A stretch of 64,000 bases of DNA from Gottfriedia acidiceleris (lineage in GTDB: Bacteria; Bacillota; Bacilli; Bacillales; Bacillaceae_G). The stretch's first letter is position 1, and every line of letters begins with the position of its first letter. The notes under the pieces are model-generated. The model was not told the DNA's origin, made no database searches, and saw only the letters and a list, made by a program, of their open reading frames with translations. Below are positions 11,305 to 19,272 of the stretch, piece after piece. The translations under genes were made by a program, and so were the position numbers. The stretch spans positions 1 to 64,000 of the forward strand of contig NZ_SCFN01000018.1 of assembly GCF_004138285.1 (NCBI RefSeq). The letters run 5' to 3'.

Positions 11305-11343
11305 TTTAATTCTCCTAATATCAATTTTCTGATAACAATTATC

Positions 11344-11398
11344 ATATTAATGAAACTTAAATTATATGTCAACTAAATATTTTTTTTAGTTAACATAT
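11344..11398 (-). promoter_or_regulatory. BirA (biotin repressor) operator overlapping the bioY promoter
   Basis: ATGTCAAC (11366-11373) and GTTAACAT (11389-11396) form an inverted repeat with a 15-nt spacer, the geometry of Firmicute BirA operators; the symmetry extends outward by two bases and inward by four. Read on the minus strand, TTGACA (11367-11372) is the -35 box and lies inside the operator, with TAATAT (11344-11349) as the -10 box after 17 nt. Bound BirA-biotin would therefore block polymerase. Confidence 0.88.
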
Positions 11399-11542
11399 AT
11401 TATATTAAGATAGAAAACTAGTAAATAAGGATGTCAAATTTCAAAAGATCAAAGAATATTATTTCAAGACAAATTTAGAATTAGAATGATTGTATTCCCG
11501 ATTTACTGAGTAAAATTTAAAAGGTATGATGGAGGACTTTAT
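11399..11542. other. Intergenic region without a gene
   Basis: This AT-rich stretch lies between the BirA operator and a small broken frame. No structured element is seen. Confidence 0.4.
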
Positions 11543-11731
11543 ATGCGAAAAAACGTAGTAATTGGTTCAGTATTATGGAAACCAAATTGGGAAGTAGTAC
11601 CGTAAGTAAACCAGATTAACATACAAAATGAAGTTGTCATTTTAATGTAATCAAAGGAAGTTAGACGTTTTTTGGAAGGAAGTACTTATAGTAAGAAAGA
11701 GAAACAAATCAATCTAATTGAACTTAAATAA
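11543..11731 (+). pseudogene. Small reading frame with two in-frame TAA codons
   Basis: GGAGG precedes an ATG at 11543, giving MRKNVVIGSVLWKPNWEVVP and then TAA (11603). The same frame continues, is interrupted again by TAA at 11648, and ends at 11729-11731, just before a terminator. Read through, it would be a 62-residue protein. I do not recognise the product. The good ribosome site, continuous frame and terminator suggest a recently inactivated small gene, but chance is possible. Confidence 0.35.
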
Positions 11732-11734
11732 TTC

Positions 11735-11767
11735 AAAAAAGAGCCCTGTTTGGCTCTTTTATTTTTG
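11735..11767. terminator. Bidirectional terminator
   Basis: AAAAAAGAGCC pairs with GGCTCTTTT around a 6-nt loop. It touches the stop codon of the DUF3900 gene and can end transcripts from both sides. Confidence 0.75.
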
Positions 11768-12817
11768 TCTTATTTTTTCAATCACATCTTGGATTTCATC
11801 CGGCTTCAAAAACTCAATTGGAGAGAATCCCTTCTCAAATTGCAATGTATCAGCTTCTAAAATAACAACATATCGACCATTTACTTTCGCTATATGGAGA
11901 CTATCACCAAAATCAGCTAGTAATCCTTTAACTGAAAAGTGATCCGCTTTAAATGATAATTCAATTTCTGGTGTATGTTCCACGATTTGTGCCGCTGCTT
12001 CGATTACTTCATTGGGTGTAAAATGCTCTTGAATTTCACGTTTAGGACTTGCTGCCCATACTTCCATGGCTGCATCAAATTGTTGTCTTTCAACACTTTC
12101 TTCTTCAAATACGTCTTCGATTTTGTCGTAAACCATTTCCATTACTTGAGATTTTACAATTTCAGGCATTGATTCAGAATAGGAAATAAATTTTAAAAAG
12201 TCCTCAAAATATCTTGCATGGGATGCTTGATGGATTTTTAATTCACTCTCGGAAATCATTCCTAATTCTTCCATATAAGGGTATTGAATCGATTTCATAT
12301 TTTTCGTTGTAATAGCCATTTCAACGGTTTTAATGAGAGTAGATTCATCTGAAATGGATGCAACTTTTGGTTCAAAATCGCATTTTAGTACAAATAAGAA
12401 TGGATCATCAAAATATTTTCTTAGTTTCGCTTGAATAACTAAAAATGCTCCTCCGCGAACTGCACTTGTTTCAATGTAATTAATGACTAAAGTTTCATTT
12501 TCGGCCTTAAAATCTTCAATTGATTTAGCATCTCGTATTCGCTGGAATAAATTATAATTTGGATTAGAGTCTAAAGCGTGGCCTTCTTCGGCGATAAAGT
12601 GACCTAATTTCGTAGGTACAGAATCGGATTTTGGATGTCTTTCAACTTTTCGATTAACAATTCTTTCAAGTTCACCTTCTAAAAAGCCTTTCAATGCACT
12701 TTCTTCAAACATTGATTCATCTAATGTTTGAAAATGTTTATATCGTTTATCGGATTGTTCACCTTTACCTTCAACAGTAACAACATAAAACGATAAATAT
12801 GTAATTTCAAAATCCAT
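11759..12817 (-). CDS. DUF3900 domain protein
   Basis: This 352-residue soluble protein matches, from memory, the Bacillus family DUF3900. Characteristic stretches are ITYLSFYVVTVEGKGE at the start, PTKLGHFIAEEGHALDSN, DDPFLFVLKCDFEPK and KIHQASHARYFEDFLKF. No signal peptide or membrane helix is visible, so it is probably cytoplasmic. The start at 12817 follows AGGTGATT; an upstream in-frame ATG lacks a ribosome site. Function is unknown. The gene is flanked by opposite-strand genes, so it is probably monocistronic. Confidence 0.75.
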   Translation of the reverse strand: MDFEITYLSFYVVTVEGKGEQSDKRYKHFQTLDESMFEESALKGFLEGELERIVNRKVERHPKSDSVPTKLGHFIAEEGHALDSNPNYNLFQRIRDAKSIEDFKAENETLVINYIETSAVRGGAFLVIQAKLRKYFDDPFLFVLKCDFEPKVASISDESTLIKTVEMAITTKNMKSIQYPYMEELGMISESELKIHQASHARYFEDFLKFISYSESMPEIVKSQVMEMVYDKIEDVFEEESVERQQFDAAMEVWAASPKREIQEHFTPNEVIEAAAQIVEHTPEIELSFKADHFSVKGLLADFGDSLHIAKVNGRYVVILEADTLQFEKGFSPIEFLKPDEIQDVIEKIRQK

Positions 12818-12958
12818 CCAATCACCTTTTCCTATTTTTCTGTATTTAAGTATATGGATGAGAATTAGTTGAGTCAATCATAAACAAATCAAGTTTTGGG
12901 CAAAATTCCCTTAAAAATTATTATAAGATAGAAATTTTACAGTTATAAGACAAATTCA

Positions 12959-13130
12959 TTACACACTATGATAAAATAAAGATATAATGAAATGTGGAAC
13001 CAATAAAATTTAAAGTACTTGGATGTGGGATTTTCACATCTTTTTTTACGTTAAGTGGGAATAAATTGGTAGCAATAAAGTAATTTCAACGTAGTCGCCA
13101 ATTAGGCTCGTCAATCAACGAGTTTTCTTT
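12959..13130 (+). promoter_or_regulatory. Leader with promoter and two tandem hairpins before the EamA gene
   Basis: TTACAC (12959-12964) and TATAAT (12983-12988) form a promoter with an 18-nt spacer. About 30 nt later, GATGTG and CACATC form a stem followed by seven T residues (13022-13047), a terminator form. A second hairpin, CTCGT/ACGAG, with TTTTCTTT follows at 13107-13130. The EamA gene starts 37 nt further on. This could be an attenuator, a riboswitch of unknown class or a short RNA gene. Confidence 0.45.
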
Positions 13131-13166
13131 ACTTGAATTTTATGGGACCAACTTTATGGAGAGGGG

Positions 13167-14087
13167 ATGAGAGACCTGAGAATAGATAGAATAGCTACCA
13201 TCTCATTAATTATCGTAACATTACTTTGGGGCACAACATTTGTAGTAGTCCAAAATGCGATTGCATACGTTGAACCGTTTGCTTTTAACGCATTTCGATT
13301 TATCCTCGCAACTTTAGTCCTTTTGCCATTTTTAGTTAAAAGAAAACAAAAAACTAAATTAACGGTTAAACAAATCGTTATTACTAGTGGTATTGGATTC
13401 ATGTTGTTTTTAGGGTATTTACTTCAAACATTTGGATTGAAGTATACCACTTCATCAAAATCAGGTTTTATTACTGGTCTATGTGTTGTATTAGTACCTG
13501 TTCTTTTATATTTAATCTATAAAGAACGGTCAAACTGGTCTACAGTAATCGCATGTTTAATTGCATTACTAGGACTAAGTTTCTTAACTTTAGGTGATTC
13601 ATTCTCAGTAAATCTTGGAGATGTACTTACACTTATTGGGTCGGTTGCATTTGCATTCCATATTATTTTATCAGGTAAGTATACGAAGCAAATGGATCCG
13701 CTCACCTTTACAACGATTCAACTTGCAACAGTTGGAATTAGTAGCACAATTTTCTCTCTAATTTTTGAAGATTCTTCTGTTTCATTTTCAAAAGAACTTT
13801 GGGTCAACCCGACATTCATTTTTGCAGTGGTTGTGACTGCAGTATTCTGTACGAGTATCGCATTTTGGGTTCAAATGTTTGCTCAACAACATATTTCATC
13901 TACGAAGGCAGCATTAATTTTTATTTTTGAACCTGTTTTTGCGGCATTTACAGCGGTAATTTTTGCAAATGAAACATTATCGATCCAAACAATTATCGGT
14001 GGGACTTTTATTGTAGGTGGTATGCTGTTATCTGAAGTTCCTTTACCCAAGAGACGAACAAAAGAAGTAAAAAATGAGGCAATATAG
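13167..14087 (+). CDS. DMT superfamily (EamA) transporter
   Basis: This 306-residue membrane protein has ten predicted helices in two EamA repeats. Repeat one includes LLWGTTFVVVQNAI and NAFRFILATLVLLPF; repeat two includes SVAFAFHIILSGKYTKQMDP and ALIFIFEPVFAAFTAVIFANE. The family exports metabolites, amino acids or drugs by proton exchange. The ATG at 13167 is preceded by GGAGAGGGG at very short spacing, so a slightly different start is possible. A structured leader lies upstream. The substrate cannot be read from the sequence. Confidence 0.88.
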   Translation: MRDLRIDRIATISLIIVTLLWGTTFVVVQNAIAYVEPFAFNAFRFILATLVLLPFLVKRKQKTKLTVKQIVITSGIGFMLFLGYLLQTFGLKYTTSSKSGFITGLCVVLVPVLLYLIYKERSNWSTVIACLIALLGLSFLTLGDSFSVNLGDVLTLIGSVAFAFHIILSGKYTKQMDPLTFTTIQLATVGISSTIFSLIFEDSSVSFSKELWVNPTFIFAVVVTAVFCTSIAFWVQMFAQQHISSTKAALIFIFEPVFAAFTAVIFANETLSIQTIIGGTFIVGGMLLSEVPLPKRRTKEVKNEAI

Positions 14088-14129
14088 TAAGAAATGTAAG
14101 AAATTTTAAAAAAATGGGTATAATACACA

Positions 14130-14158
14130 TTGACAGATATAATTTGTTCACGTATTAT
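14130..14158 (+). promoter_or_regulatory. Promoter of the proS T-box transcript
   Basis: TTGACA (14130-14135) and TATTAT (14153-14158) are separated by exactly 17 nt, an almost perfect SigA promoter. Transcription would start near 14165, just before the T-box stem I. Confidence 0.8.
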
Positions 14159-14199
14159 AGCTTTAAATTAATAAATGACTTAGAAAAGGAATAGTAAGT

Positions 14200-14361
14200 T
14201 TATAAGCTTTTAAGAGAGGGAATGGTCGGTGCAAATTCCTAAAGCTAGTATTCTGAACCAGCCTTGGAGTCTCTGTACCGAACTAAAAGTAGGCTACAGC
14301 GGTTTTCCCGTTAAAGATGTTAAGAGATTATGTAGAGTTTTTACATAATAAGTAGGGTGGT
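14200..14361 (+). promoter_or_regulatory. T-box riboswitch, specifier domain (tRNA-Pro)
   Basis: The leader has the T-box signs: a purine-rich AGAGAGGGAATGG at the base of stem I, then GAACCAGCC, in which CCA (14258-14260) is the likely proline specifier codon, and the T-box sequence AGGGTGGTAACGCC. The UGGU bulge (14358-14361) would pair with the ACCA-3' end of uncharged tRNA(Pro). Uncharged tRNA stabilises the antiterminator and allows proS expression. Confidence 0.9.
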
Positions 14362-14403
14362 AACGCCATGAATGGTCCCTTTTGATCATTCATGGCGTTT
14401 TTT
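14354..14403 (+). terminator. T-box decision module 1 (antiterminator/terminator)
   Basis: AACGCCATGAATG pairs perfectly with CATTCATGGCGTT and is followed by T6. The T-box sequence AGGGTGGTAACGCC overlaps the 5' arm, so antiterminator and terminator are mutually exclusive. Confidence 0.9.
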
Positions 14404-14445
14404 GTTTATAATCTGCTTATTTTCGTATTAATCTACATAGTAATT

Positions 14446-14495
14446 AGGGTGGTAACGCCAAGAATGGTCCCTTTAGATTATTCTTGGCGTTTTTT
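14446..14495 (+). terminator. T-box decision module 2, a duplicate without its own stem I
   Basis: The same AGGGTGGTAACGCC motif recurs at 14446-14459, with UGGU at 14450-14453, followed by AACGCCAAGAAT / ATTCTTGGCGTT and T6. Only about 40 nt separate it from module 1, too few for another specifier domain. Both modules precede proS. Confidence 0.88.
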
Positions 14496-14526
14496 GTTTT
14501 CTAAAAATTGATTAGGAGTAGAGAAA

Positions 14527-15960
14527 ATGACTACAAAAAAATTTGTTGAAGCAATTACAGATATGGATGTTGATTTTGCACAATGGTACACAGATATCGT
14601 AAAAAAAGCAGAATTAGTCGATTACTCAAGTGTTAAAGGTTGTATGATTTTAAGACCTTATGGTTATGCATTATGGGAAAATATCCAAAAAGAATTAGAT
14701 TTTCAATTTAAACAAACAGATCATGAAAATGTATATATGCCTTTATTTATCCCTAAATCATTATTACAAAAAGAAGCTGATCATGTCGAAGGTTTTGCAC
14801 CTGAAGTAGCTTGGGTAACGCATGGTGGTCATGATGAATTAGCTGAACCATTAGCAGTTCGTCCGACATCAGAAACACTATTTTGTGAGCATTTTTCAAA
14901 AACGGTTGAAAGCTATAATGACTTACCAAAATTATATAATCAATGGTGCTCAGTTGTTCGTTGGGAAAAAACAACAAGACCATTCTTAAGAACGACTGAA
15001 TTCTTATGGCAAGAAGGTCATACAGCACATGCAACAGCTGAAGAAGCACAACAAGAAACAATTCAAATGCTAAATGTTTATGCAAATTTCTTAGAAGACT
15101 TCTTAGCAATACCTGTTATTAAAGGTCAAAAAACAGAAAAAGAAAAATTCGCAGGTGCAAAAGCTACTTACACAATTGAAAGCTTAATGCACGATGGGAA
15201 AGCATTACAAAGTGGTACATCTCATAACTTTGGAGATGGATTTGCAAGAGCATTTGATATTCAATACACAGATAAAAACTCTAAAAGACAATATGTACAC
15301 CAAACTTCTTGGGGTATGACAACAAGAGTGATCGGCGCTTTAATTATGGTTCACGGTGATAACAGCGGATTAGTATTACCTCCAAAAGTTGCTCCAACTC
15401 AAGTAATGGTCATTCCAATTGCTCAGCATAAAGAAGGCGTTATTGAAAAGGCAACTGAATTAAAAAACCGTATTTCAAAGATTGCTCGAGTAAAAATTGA
15501 TACATCTGATAAAATGCCAGGCTGGAAATTTAACGAATATGAAATGAAAGGAATTCCAGTTCGTGTTGAAATTGGGCCAAAAGATATCGAAAAGAATCAA
15601 GCAGTTTTAGTAAGACGTGACACGCGAGAAAAAACGATTGTTTCATTAGACGCTTTAGAAGAAAATATTACAAAATTACTTGAAGAAATCCAAACATCTC
15701 TTTACGAAAAAGCATTAAACAATCGTACAGAAAAAACATTTGAAGCTACATCTATGGATGAGCTAAAACAAATTAGTGAAGAAAAACAAGGTTTTATTAA
15801 AGCAATGTGGTGTCAAGATCTAGCTTGTGAAGAACAAATTAAAGAAGAAGCAGGGTTAACCTCAAGATGTATTCCATTTGAACAAGAACAAATTGCTGAT
15901 ACATGTGTATGCTGTGGAAAGAAAACGGATGTAATGGTCTATTGGGGAAAAGCTTATTAA
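14527..15960 (+). CDS. proS: Prolyl-tRNA synthetase, type 3
   Basis: ProS charges tRNA(Pro) with proline in the cytoplasm. The 477-residue length and the absence of the bacterial INS editing domain mark the short archaeal/eukaryal-like type 3. Class II motifs are visible: motif 2 in [26 protein letters not shown] and motif 3 in [15 protein letters not shown]. The Cys-rich C-terminal zinc region is CQDLACEEQ ... CVCCGKK. The start follows AGGAG at 8 nt. Expression is controlled by the T-box leader immediately upstream. Many Bacillus species carry a second, long ProS elsewhere, with this one as an inducible paralogue; that cannot be checked here. Confidence 0.96.
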   Translation: MTTKKFVEAITDMDVDFAQWYTDIVKKAELVDYSSVKGCMILRPYGYALWENIQKELDFQFKQTDHENVYMPLFIPKSLLQKEADHVEGFAPEVAWVTHGGHDELAEPLAVRPTSETLFCEHFSKTVESYNDLPKLYNQWCSVVRWEKTTRPFLRTTEFLWQEGHTAHATAEEAQQETIQMLNVYANFLEDFLAIPVIKGQKTEKEKFAGAKATYTIESLMHDGKALQSGTSHNFGDGFARAFDIQYTDKNSKRQYVHQTSWGMTTRVIGALIMVHGDNSGLVLPPKVAPTQVMVIPIAQHKEGVIEKATELKNRISKIARVKIDTSDKMPGWKFNEYEMKGIPVRVEIGPKDIEKNQAVLVRRDTREKTIVSLDALEENITKLLEEIQTSLYEKALNNRTEKTFEATSMDELKQISEEKQGFIKAMWCQDLACEEQIKEEAGLTSRCIPFEQEQIADTCVCCGKKTDVMVYWGKAY

Positions 15961-15998
15961 TTTAAAATCAATGTAAATAAAACTAAGAAGGTGAATGA

Positions 15999-16358
15999 AT
16001 GATGGAAGGTTTACATTTTTTAAAAGAGCATCTTTGTATGTTAGAAGAAAAATTACTTAAACCAGAAATTCGCACCTCACAATTTGAACTAAAAAATCTA
16101 CTAGCCGATGAATTTTTTGAATTCGGAAGTTCAGGCAGAGTTTTATATAAAGATGATCAATTAGAAAATGGCATTGGAATCGTAAAAATGACATTAAGTG
16201 ATTTTGAAATTCATCCATTGTCAGACGAAATTACACTAGTGACCTATCGAATATTTAATGAAATAAAACAACAACATTCCTTACGTAGTTCAATTTGGAA
16301 GTTTAAAGATGGTCAATGGAAAATGTATTTTCACCAGGGCACGCCAACAGAGTTTTAG
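15999..16358 (+). CDS. DUF4440 / NTF2-like protein
   Basis: This 119-residue protein has the cone-shaped NTF2/SnoaL pattern: helix-rich N-terminus, FFEFGSSGRVLYK, DFEIHPLSDEITLVTYRI and a final strand WKMYFHQGT. Members are small catalytic or binding domains of diverse and mostly unknown function. It starts after AAGGTGA with two adjacent ATG codons (15999 and 16002), either of which could be used. It lies 38 bases after proS with no terminator between, so it may be partly co-transcribed. Confidence 0.7.
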   Translation: MMEGLHFLKEHLCMLEEKLLKPEIRTSQFELKNLLADEFFEFGSSGRVLYKDDQLENGIGIVKMTLSDFEIHPLSDEITLVTYRIFNEIKQQHSLRSSIWKFKDGQWKMYFHQGTPTEF

Positions 16359-16376
16359 ATAAATTTATATGTAAAA

Positions 16377-16420
16377 TAAACAAAAGAGCATGAATCCTCC
16401 GATTTGTGTTCTTTTGTTAT
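16377..16420 (+). terminator. Probable terminator after the DUF4440 gene
   Basis: AACAAAAGAGCA and TGTTCTTTTGTT form a stem with mismatches around a 15-nt loop. The T run is broken, so it may be weak. Confidence 0.5.
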
Positions 16421-16514
16421 ATAGATTATTTAATTTCCTACTAATATTTCAATTTCAATTCATTTCCAAATTTATGGTAAGATAATGTAAGAATGATTAG
16501 GTAAGGAGAACAAA

Positions 16515-16745
16515 ATGTATTTAACAATTAAAGAAACAGCGGAATACTTAGATCTTGATGAATCCTATATTAACCAATTAATTCAAGAACGAAAAATAAG
16601 AGCAGTCCATGATGGTGAACAATATTTAATCTACAAAGAGCAATTTAATAATCATTTAGAACAAATGGAGAAAGCAAAAAAAATGATTGCTGATTACTAT
16701 AATGAACCAATTCCTGAAGACCCAGATGTAAAAGACGAAGACTAA
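16515..16745 (+). CDS. Excisionase-family helix-turn-helix protein
   Basis: This 76-residue protein opens with MYLTIKETAEYLDLDESYIN, the MerR-like helix-turn-helix of the excisionase (HTH_17) family, followed by a wing (RAVHDGEQYLIYKEQF) and an acidic C-terminus. Such proteins bind DNA, in phages as excisionases and in chromosomes as small regulators. The start follows AAGGAGAAC. No integrase is adjacent; the recombinase relics lie 9 kb away. A chromosomal regulatory role is as likely as a mobile-element role. Confidence 0.75.
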   Translation: MYLTIKETAEYLDLDESYINQLIQERKIRAVHDGEQYLIYKEQFNNHLEQMEKAKKMIADYYNEPIPEDPDVKDED

Positions 16746-16748
16746 AAT

Positions 16749-16807
16749 AAAATCAGATTGTAAGAGGTTGCTAAAGCAAGTTACTTCTTACAATCTGATT
16801 TTTTTAT
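16749..16807 (+). terminator. Strong terminator
   Basis: AAAATCAGATTGTAAG pairs with CTTACAATCTGATTTT, with a 21-nt loop and a T run, directly after the excisionase-like gene. Confidence 0.88.
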
Positions 16808-16933
16808 ATAAGTTCAAAAAAGTAATTCATATTGGAAATAATTCACAATTGAATAATACATACACATTGTATACAATTTTTATATAAGTTAGAAAATTAA
16901 AATTCAAATGATACGTTAAGGGGTGTTGTATAT

Positions 16934-17083
16934 ATGAAAAAGGAAGTAATGATTATAGTCCCCATCCTTATTATTATATTAGTAGCATTAAACATGAATA
17001 ATGCTTATCACGAAATGGTTTTTACCGGTGTAGGAGAAGGTTTTACTGATTTTGTGAAATATATTGTTCATGGACTTTTCTAA
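16934..17083 (+). CDS. Small membrane protein, 49 residues
   Basis: AAGGGGTG precedes an ATG at 16934. The product begins MKKEVMIIVPILIIILVALN, a single membrane helix after a lysine-positive start, followed by an amphipathic tail ending YIVHGLF. I do not recognise it. It lies 87 bases upstream of the nuclease lipoprotein gene on the same strand, without a terminator between, so a joint transcript is possible. It could be a signal-peptide-like secreted peptide, a membrane microprotein or a toxin. Confidence 0.5.
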   Translation: MKKEVMIIVPILIIILVALNMNNAYHEMVFTGVGEGFTDFVKYIVHGLF

Positions 17084-17169
17084 AAGTTTTTATAAAGACA
17101 ATATAGATATATTCCAACAAAAAATCAAAATGTGTTATTGTTTAAATATGATTTATCTAGGGTGGAAAC

Positions 17170-18189
17170 ATGAGAAAGGTGTGCAAAAGTGTGAACAAAA
17201 GAATATTTTTGATTTTAATTACTGTGATTTTAATATCAGTATTTGTGGGTTGCGGAAAAATCACTGAACAGACTTCGTCAAAAAAAGTGCAGTCCCCAAC
17301 GAGCACGGCTTCTAAGACTATTGAAGCCAATAAGAGTACATCTGACGATGACGTAGAAAAACCAACGAGCAATAGTGAACCCAACAAAAGTGTTCCTGCA
17401 TCTGCCACATCAAAGGCAACAGGTACAACGAATGGATTTGATTACAGCAAGTATACCCTAATAGAAGTAAACGGCGGGGATATGTCAGGACATAGAAGAT
17501 CGAATGTCAAAGTAGATGTCGGATTTGGAAAACGGGAATATTGGGCTTATACAAATGAATACGGTCAGCTAATTCGTGTTGAGGCGAAAAATATAACACT
17601 TCAAAATCCGAAAACTGATCATATTTTGTCATCAGGTAGATATTACGCTGATGAAGCAAATGTTCCTGGTACAGAAAGTCCAACCTTGGATAAAGGGCAT
17701 GTGATTGCTGACTCGCTTGGGGGAGTATCAAACGCATATAACATTACACCTCAGGATAGTAATCTCAATCGGCACGGTGATCAAGCTTATATGGAAAAAG
17801 TGATTCGAGATGCAGGAGGTTGCACTGATTTCGTAGCAGTGATTCAATATCCAAATACTAAGACGCAAACTCCTAACCATTATAAATTCACATACAAAAT
17901 TCAGGGCAGATCCATTACAGATGAATTTGACAATGTAAATCCAGATAAAGTGAACAAAAATTTAGTGAAAACCACAGGTACGAGCAGTACGCCACCGAAA
18001 ACAGTCAAAGTACCTGCAAACAAAACGGAAAATAGTAATGAAGATGTTAGTAAAGTGGATACCAATCATAACGGAAGTGTTACGATCGCTGAAGCCAAAG
18101 CTGCTGGCTTTAAAATGCCAATTACGCGCGATTCATGGCTCTATAAATATATGGATGATCGAGATGGTGATGGCTTAGTAGGTGAATAA
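17170..18189 (+). CDS. Secreted DNA/RNA non-specific endonuclease lipoprotein
   Basis: This 339-residue protein has a lipoprotein-like signal (FVGC at about residue 28, with F at the -3 position, which is unusual), a Ser/Thr/Lys-rich linker (about 30-90), and a nuclease domain (about 95-270). The nuclease has DKGHVIADSLGG and ITPQDSNLNRHGDQAYMEK, the DxGH and asparagine-helix signatures of the DNA/RNA non-specific endonuclease fold. A second linker leads to a C-terminal tail, DTNHNGSVTIAEAK ... DDRDGDG, an EF-hand/excalibur-like calcium site. Likely role: extracellular nucleic acid degradation for nutrition or competition. The start follows AGGGTGG. Confidence 0.85.
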   Translation: MRKVCKSVNKRIFLILITVILISVFVGCGKITEQTSSKKVQSPTSTASKTIEANKSTSDDDVEKPTSNSEPNKSVPASATSKATGTTNGFDYSKYTLIEVNGGDMSGHRRSNVKVDVGFGKREYWAYTNEYGQLIRVEAKNITLQNPKTDHILSSGRYYADEANVPGTESPTLDKGHVIADSLGGVSNAYNITPQDSNLNRHGDQAYMEKVIRDAGGCTDFVAVIQYPNTKTQTPNHYKFTYKIQGRSITDEFDNVNPDKVNKNLVKTTGTSSTPPKTVKVPANKTENSNEDVSKVDTNHNGSVTIAEAKAAGFKMPITRDSWLYKYMDDRDGDGLVGE

Positions 18190-18236
18190 ATGGGGTCATG
18201 CGTTTTTATTAAAAAGGTTAAATCGAGTTGAAGTTA

Positions 18237-18609
18237 TTGTTCAACTAATGGGCTTTAGTTGAATAAGAGATACTTAATGATTGTCACTTGTGACAGTCTC
18301 TTTTTTTAGTTCAAATATTAACAAAGCAATAAAAAAATGAGCATAAAATAAGAGCCCTATTTGATAGTGTCAAGTCAATATGGCTTAAAGATTTTTAAAG
18401 AGAAAAGAATTTGAGCGAGTTCTTTTCATGTATAATAGTAACATTATTTTTAATTGTTAGTTTGTGATAAATGTTACAAATTAAGGAAAATTTATAGGTT
18501 AAATAATCGTTGTGCTTTCAGACCATCATAAATATATTCATTTTTTGTTGGCTCTTTAAAGTAGATTGTTGATTTTCTTATTCAACTAACTGACAGTTTA
18601 GTTGAACAA
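18237..18609. repeat. Segment bounded by inverted hairpin repeats, possible MITE remnant
   Basis: The left copy has TTCAACTAA N6 TTAGTTGAA (18240-18263) flanked by ATTG and TAAGA. The right copy (18581-18606) is the same element inverted: TCTTATTCAACTAA ... TTAGTTGAACAAT. Each end is itself a hairpin, and together they bound about 370 bp without a gene. A degenerate third copy lies at 30436-30469. This looks like a small non-autonomous element, but no target duplication was identified. Confidence 0.45.
18266..18308 (+). terminator. Terminator of the nuclease gene
   Basis: AGAGA ... TCTCT closes an outer stem and TTGTCAC/GTGACAG an inner one, followed by T7. Confidence 0.65.
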
Positions 18610-18683
18610 TGATTATCTGAAATTTAAAGCCCATTATCAAACTTTCCTTCCATAATAAAACTGTTATAATCCAAGTAACATTT

Positions 18684-18730
18684 CTACTTTGACAAGGTAG
18701 AGATCAACGGTTCGAACCGGTTAGGGATCA
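18684..18730 (+). pseudogene. tRNA-Val(GAC) 3' fragment
   Basis: CTACT-TTGACAA-GGTAG forms an anticodon arm with a 7-nt loop and anticodon GAC (18691-18693). It is followed by a variable region AGATC, a T-arm with GGTTCGAACC and an acceptor-like end GGGATCA. The D arm and 5' acceptor half are absent, and CCA is not encoded. A terminator follows, as for tRNA genes. A 3' tRNA half standing alone is the usual scar of an integrative element's attachment site. Confidence 0.55.
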
Positions 18731-18740
18731 TTATGAAATT

Positions 18741-18785
18741 GAAGCCTAAAACCTTAATATCTCAAGGGTTTGGGCTTTTTCTTTA
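18741..18785 (+). terminator. Terminator after the tRNA fragment
   Basis: GAAGCCTAAAACCTT pairs with AAGGGTTTGGGCTTT and is followed by a T run. Confidence 0.75.
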
Positions 18786-18840
18786 TCCAAAGAGAATATA
18801 AAAAAATGATGTTTGTTAAAAAACTATAATTCAGCTCTAT

Positions 18841-18871
18841 AAAAGCATAAACAACAATTGTTTATGCTTTT
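18841..18871. terminator. Perfect bidirectional hairpin
   Basis: AAAAGCATAAACAA and TTGTTTATGCTTTT are perfect complements around a 3-nt loop. It lies between the tRNA fragment and the SASP gene and could end transcription from either side. Confidence 0.7.
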
Positions 18872-19020
18872 ATCATTTACTATGCTTTTATATATTATAG
18901 TTAAAACACTTCTGGAGATAATTAAATACAAACTATTATACAAATCAATTTAGTTCTTCTTTTATTCATTCCAATTACTATTGCAAAAATACCAATATTG
19001 TCGAATATGGGAATGTAAAA

Positions 19021-19272
19021 TTAACGTTTATTCAAATTCTCCTGCGCCATTCTAACTAATTCTTTCACCATATTCCCACCAATACGTCCACCAACTTTAC
19101 CATTTTGATGAGACGTTAAATTGCCATTATATCCTTTCGTTAAAGGAACTCCTACTTCCTCAGCAGCTTCGAATTTAGCATCTTCAGGATTAGATGTATG
19201 CATTACTTTAGCTTTTAAAGCATCTAGTGCTTTTCTAGATTCAGGAACTAAGATTTTATTTTTTCTACTCAT
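19021..19272 (-). CDS. Alpha/beta-type small acid-soluble spore protein
   Basis: This 83-residue protein has both SASP signatures: the germination-protease region KFEAAEEVGV and the C-terminal DNA-binding block KVGGRIGGNMVKELVRMAQ. These proteins coat spore DNA, protect it from UV and heat, and are degraded on germination. The ATG at 19272 lies 8 nt after AAAGGAG; a GTG slightly upstream is inside that spacing and was rejected. A CATAATTA box (19319-19326, minus strand) resembles a SigG -10 element, but no matching -35 was found. The gene shows that the organism sporulates. Confidence 0.93.
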   Translation of the reverse strand: MSRKNKILVPESRKALDALKAKVMHTSNPEDAKFEAAEEVGVPLTKGYNGNLTSHQNGKVGGRIGGNMVKELVRMAQENLNKR

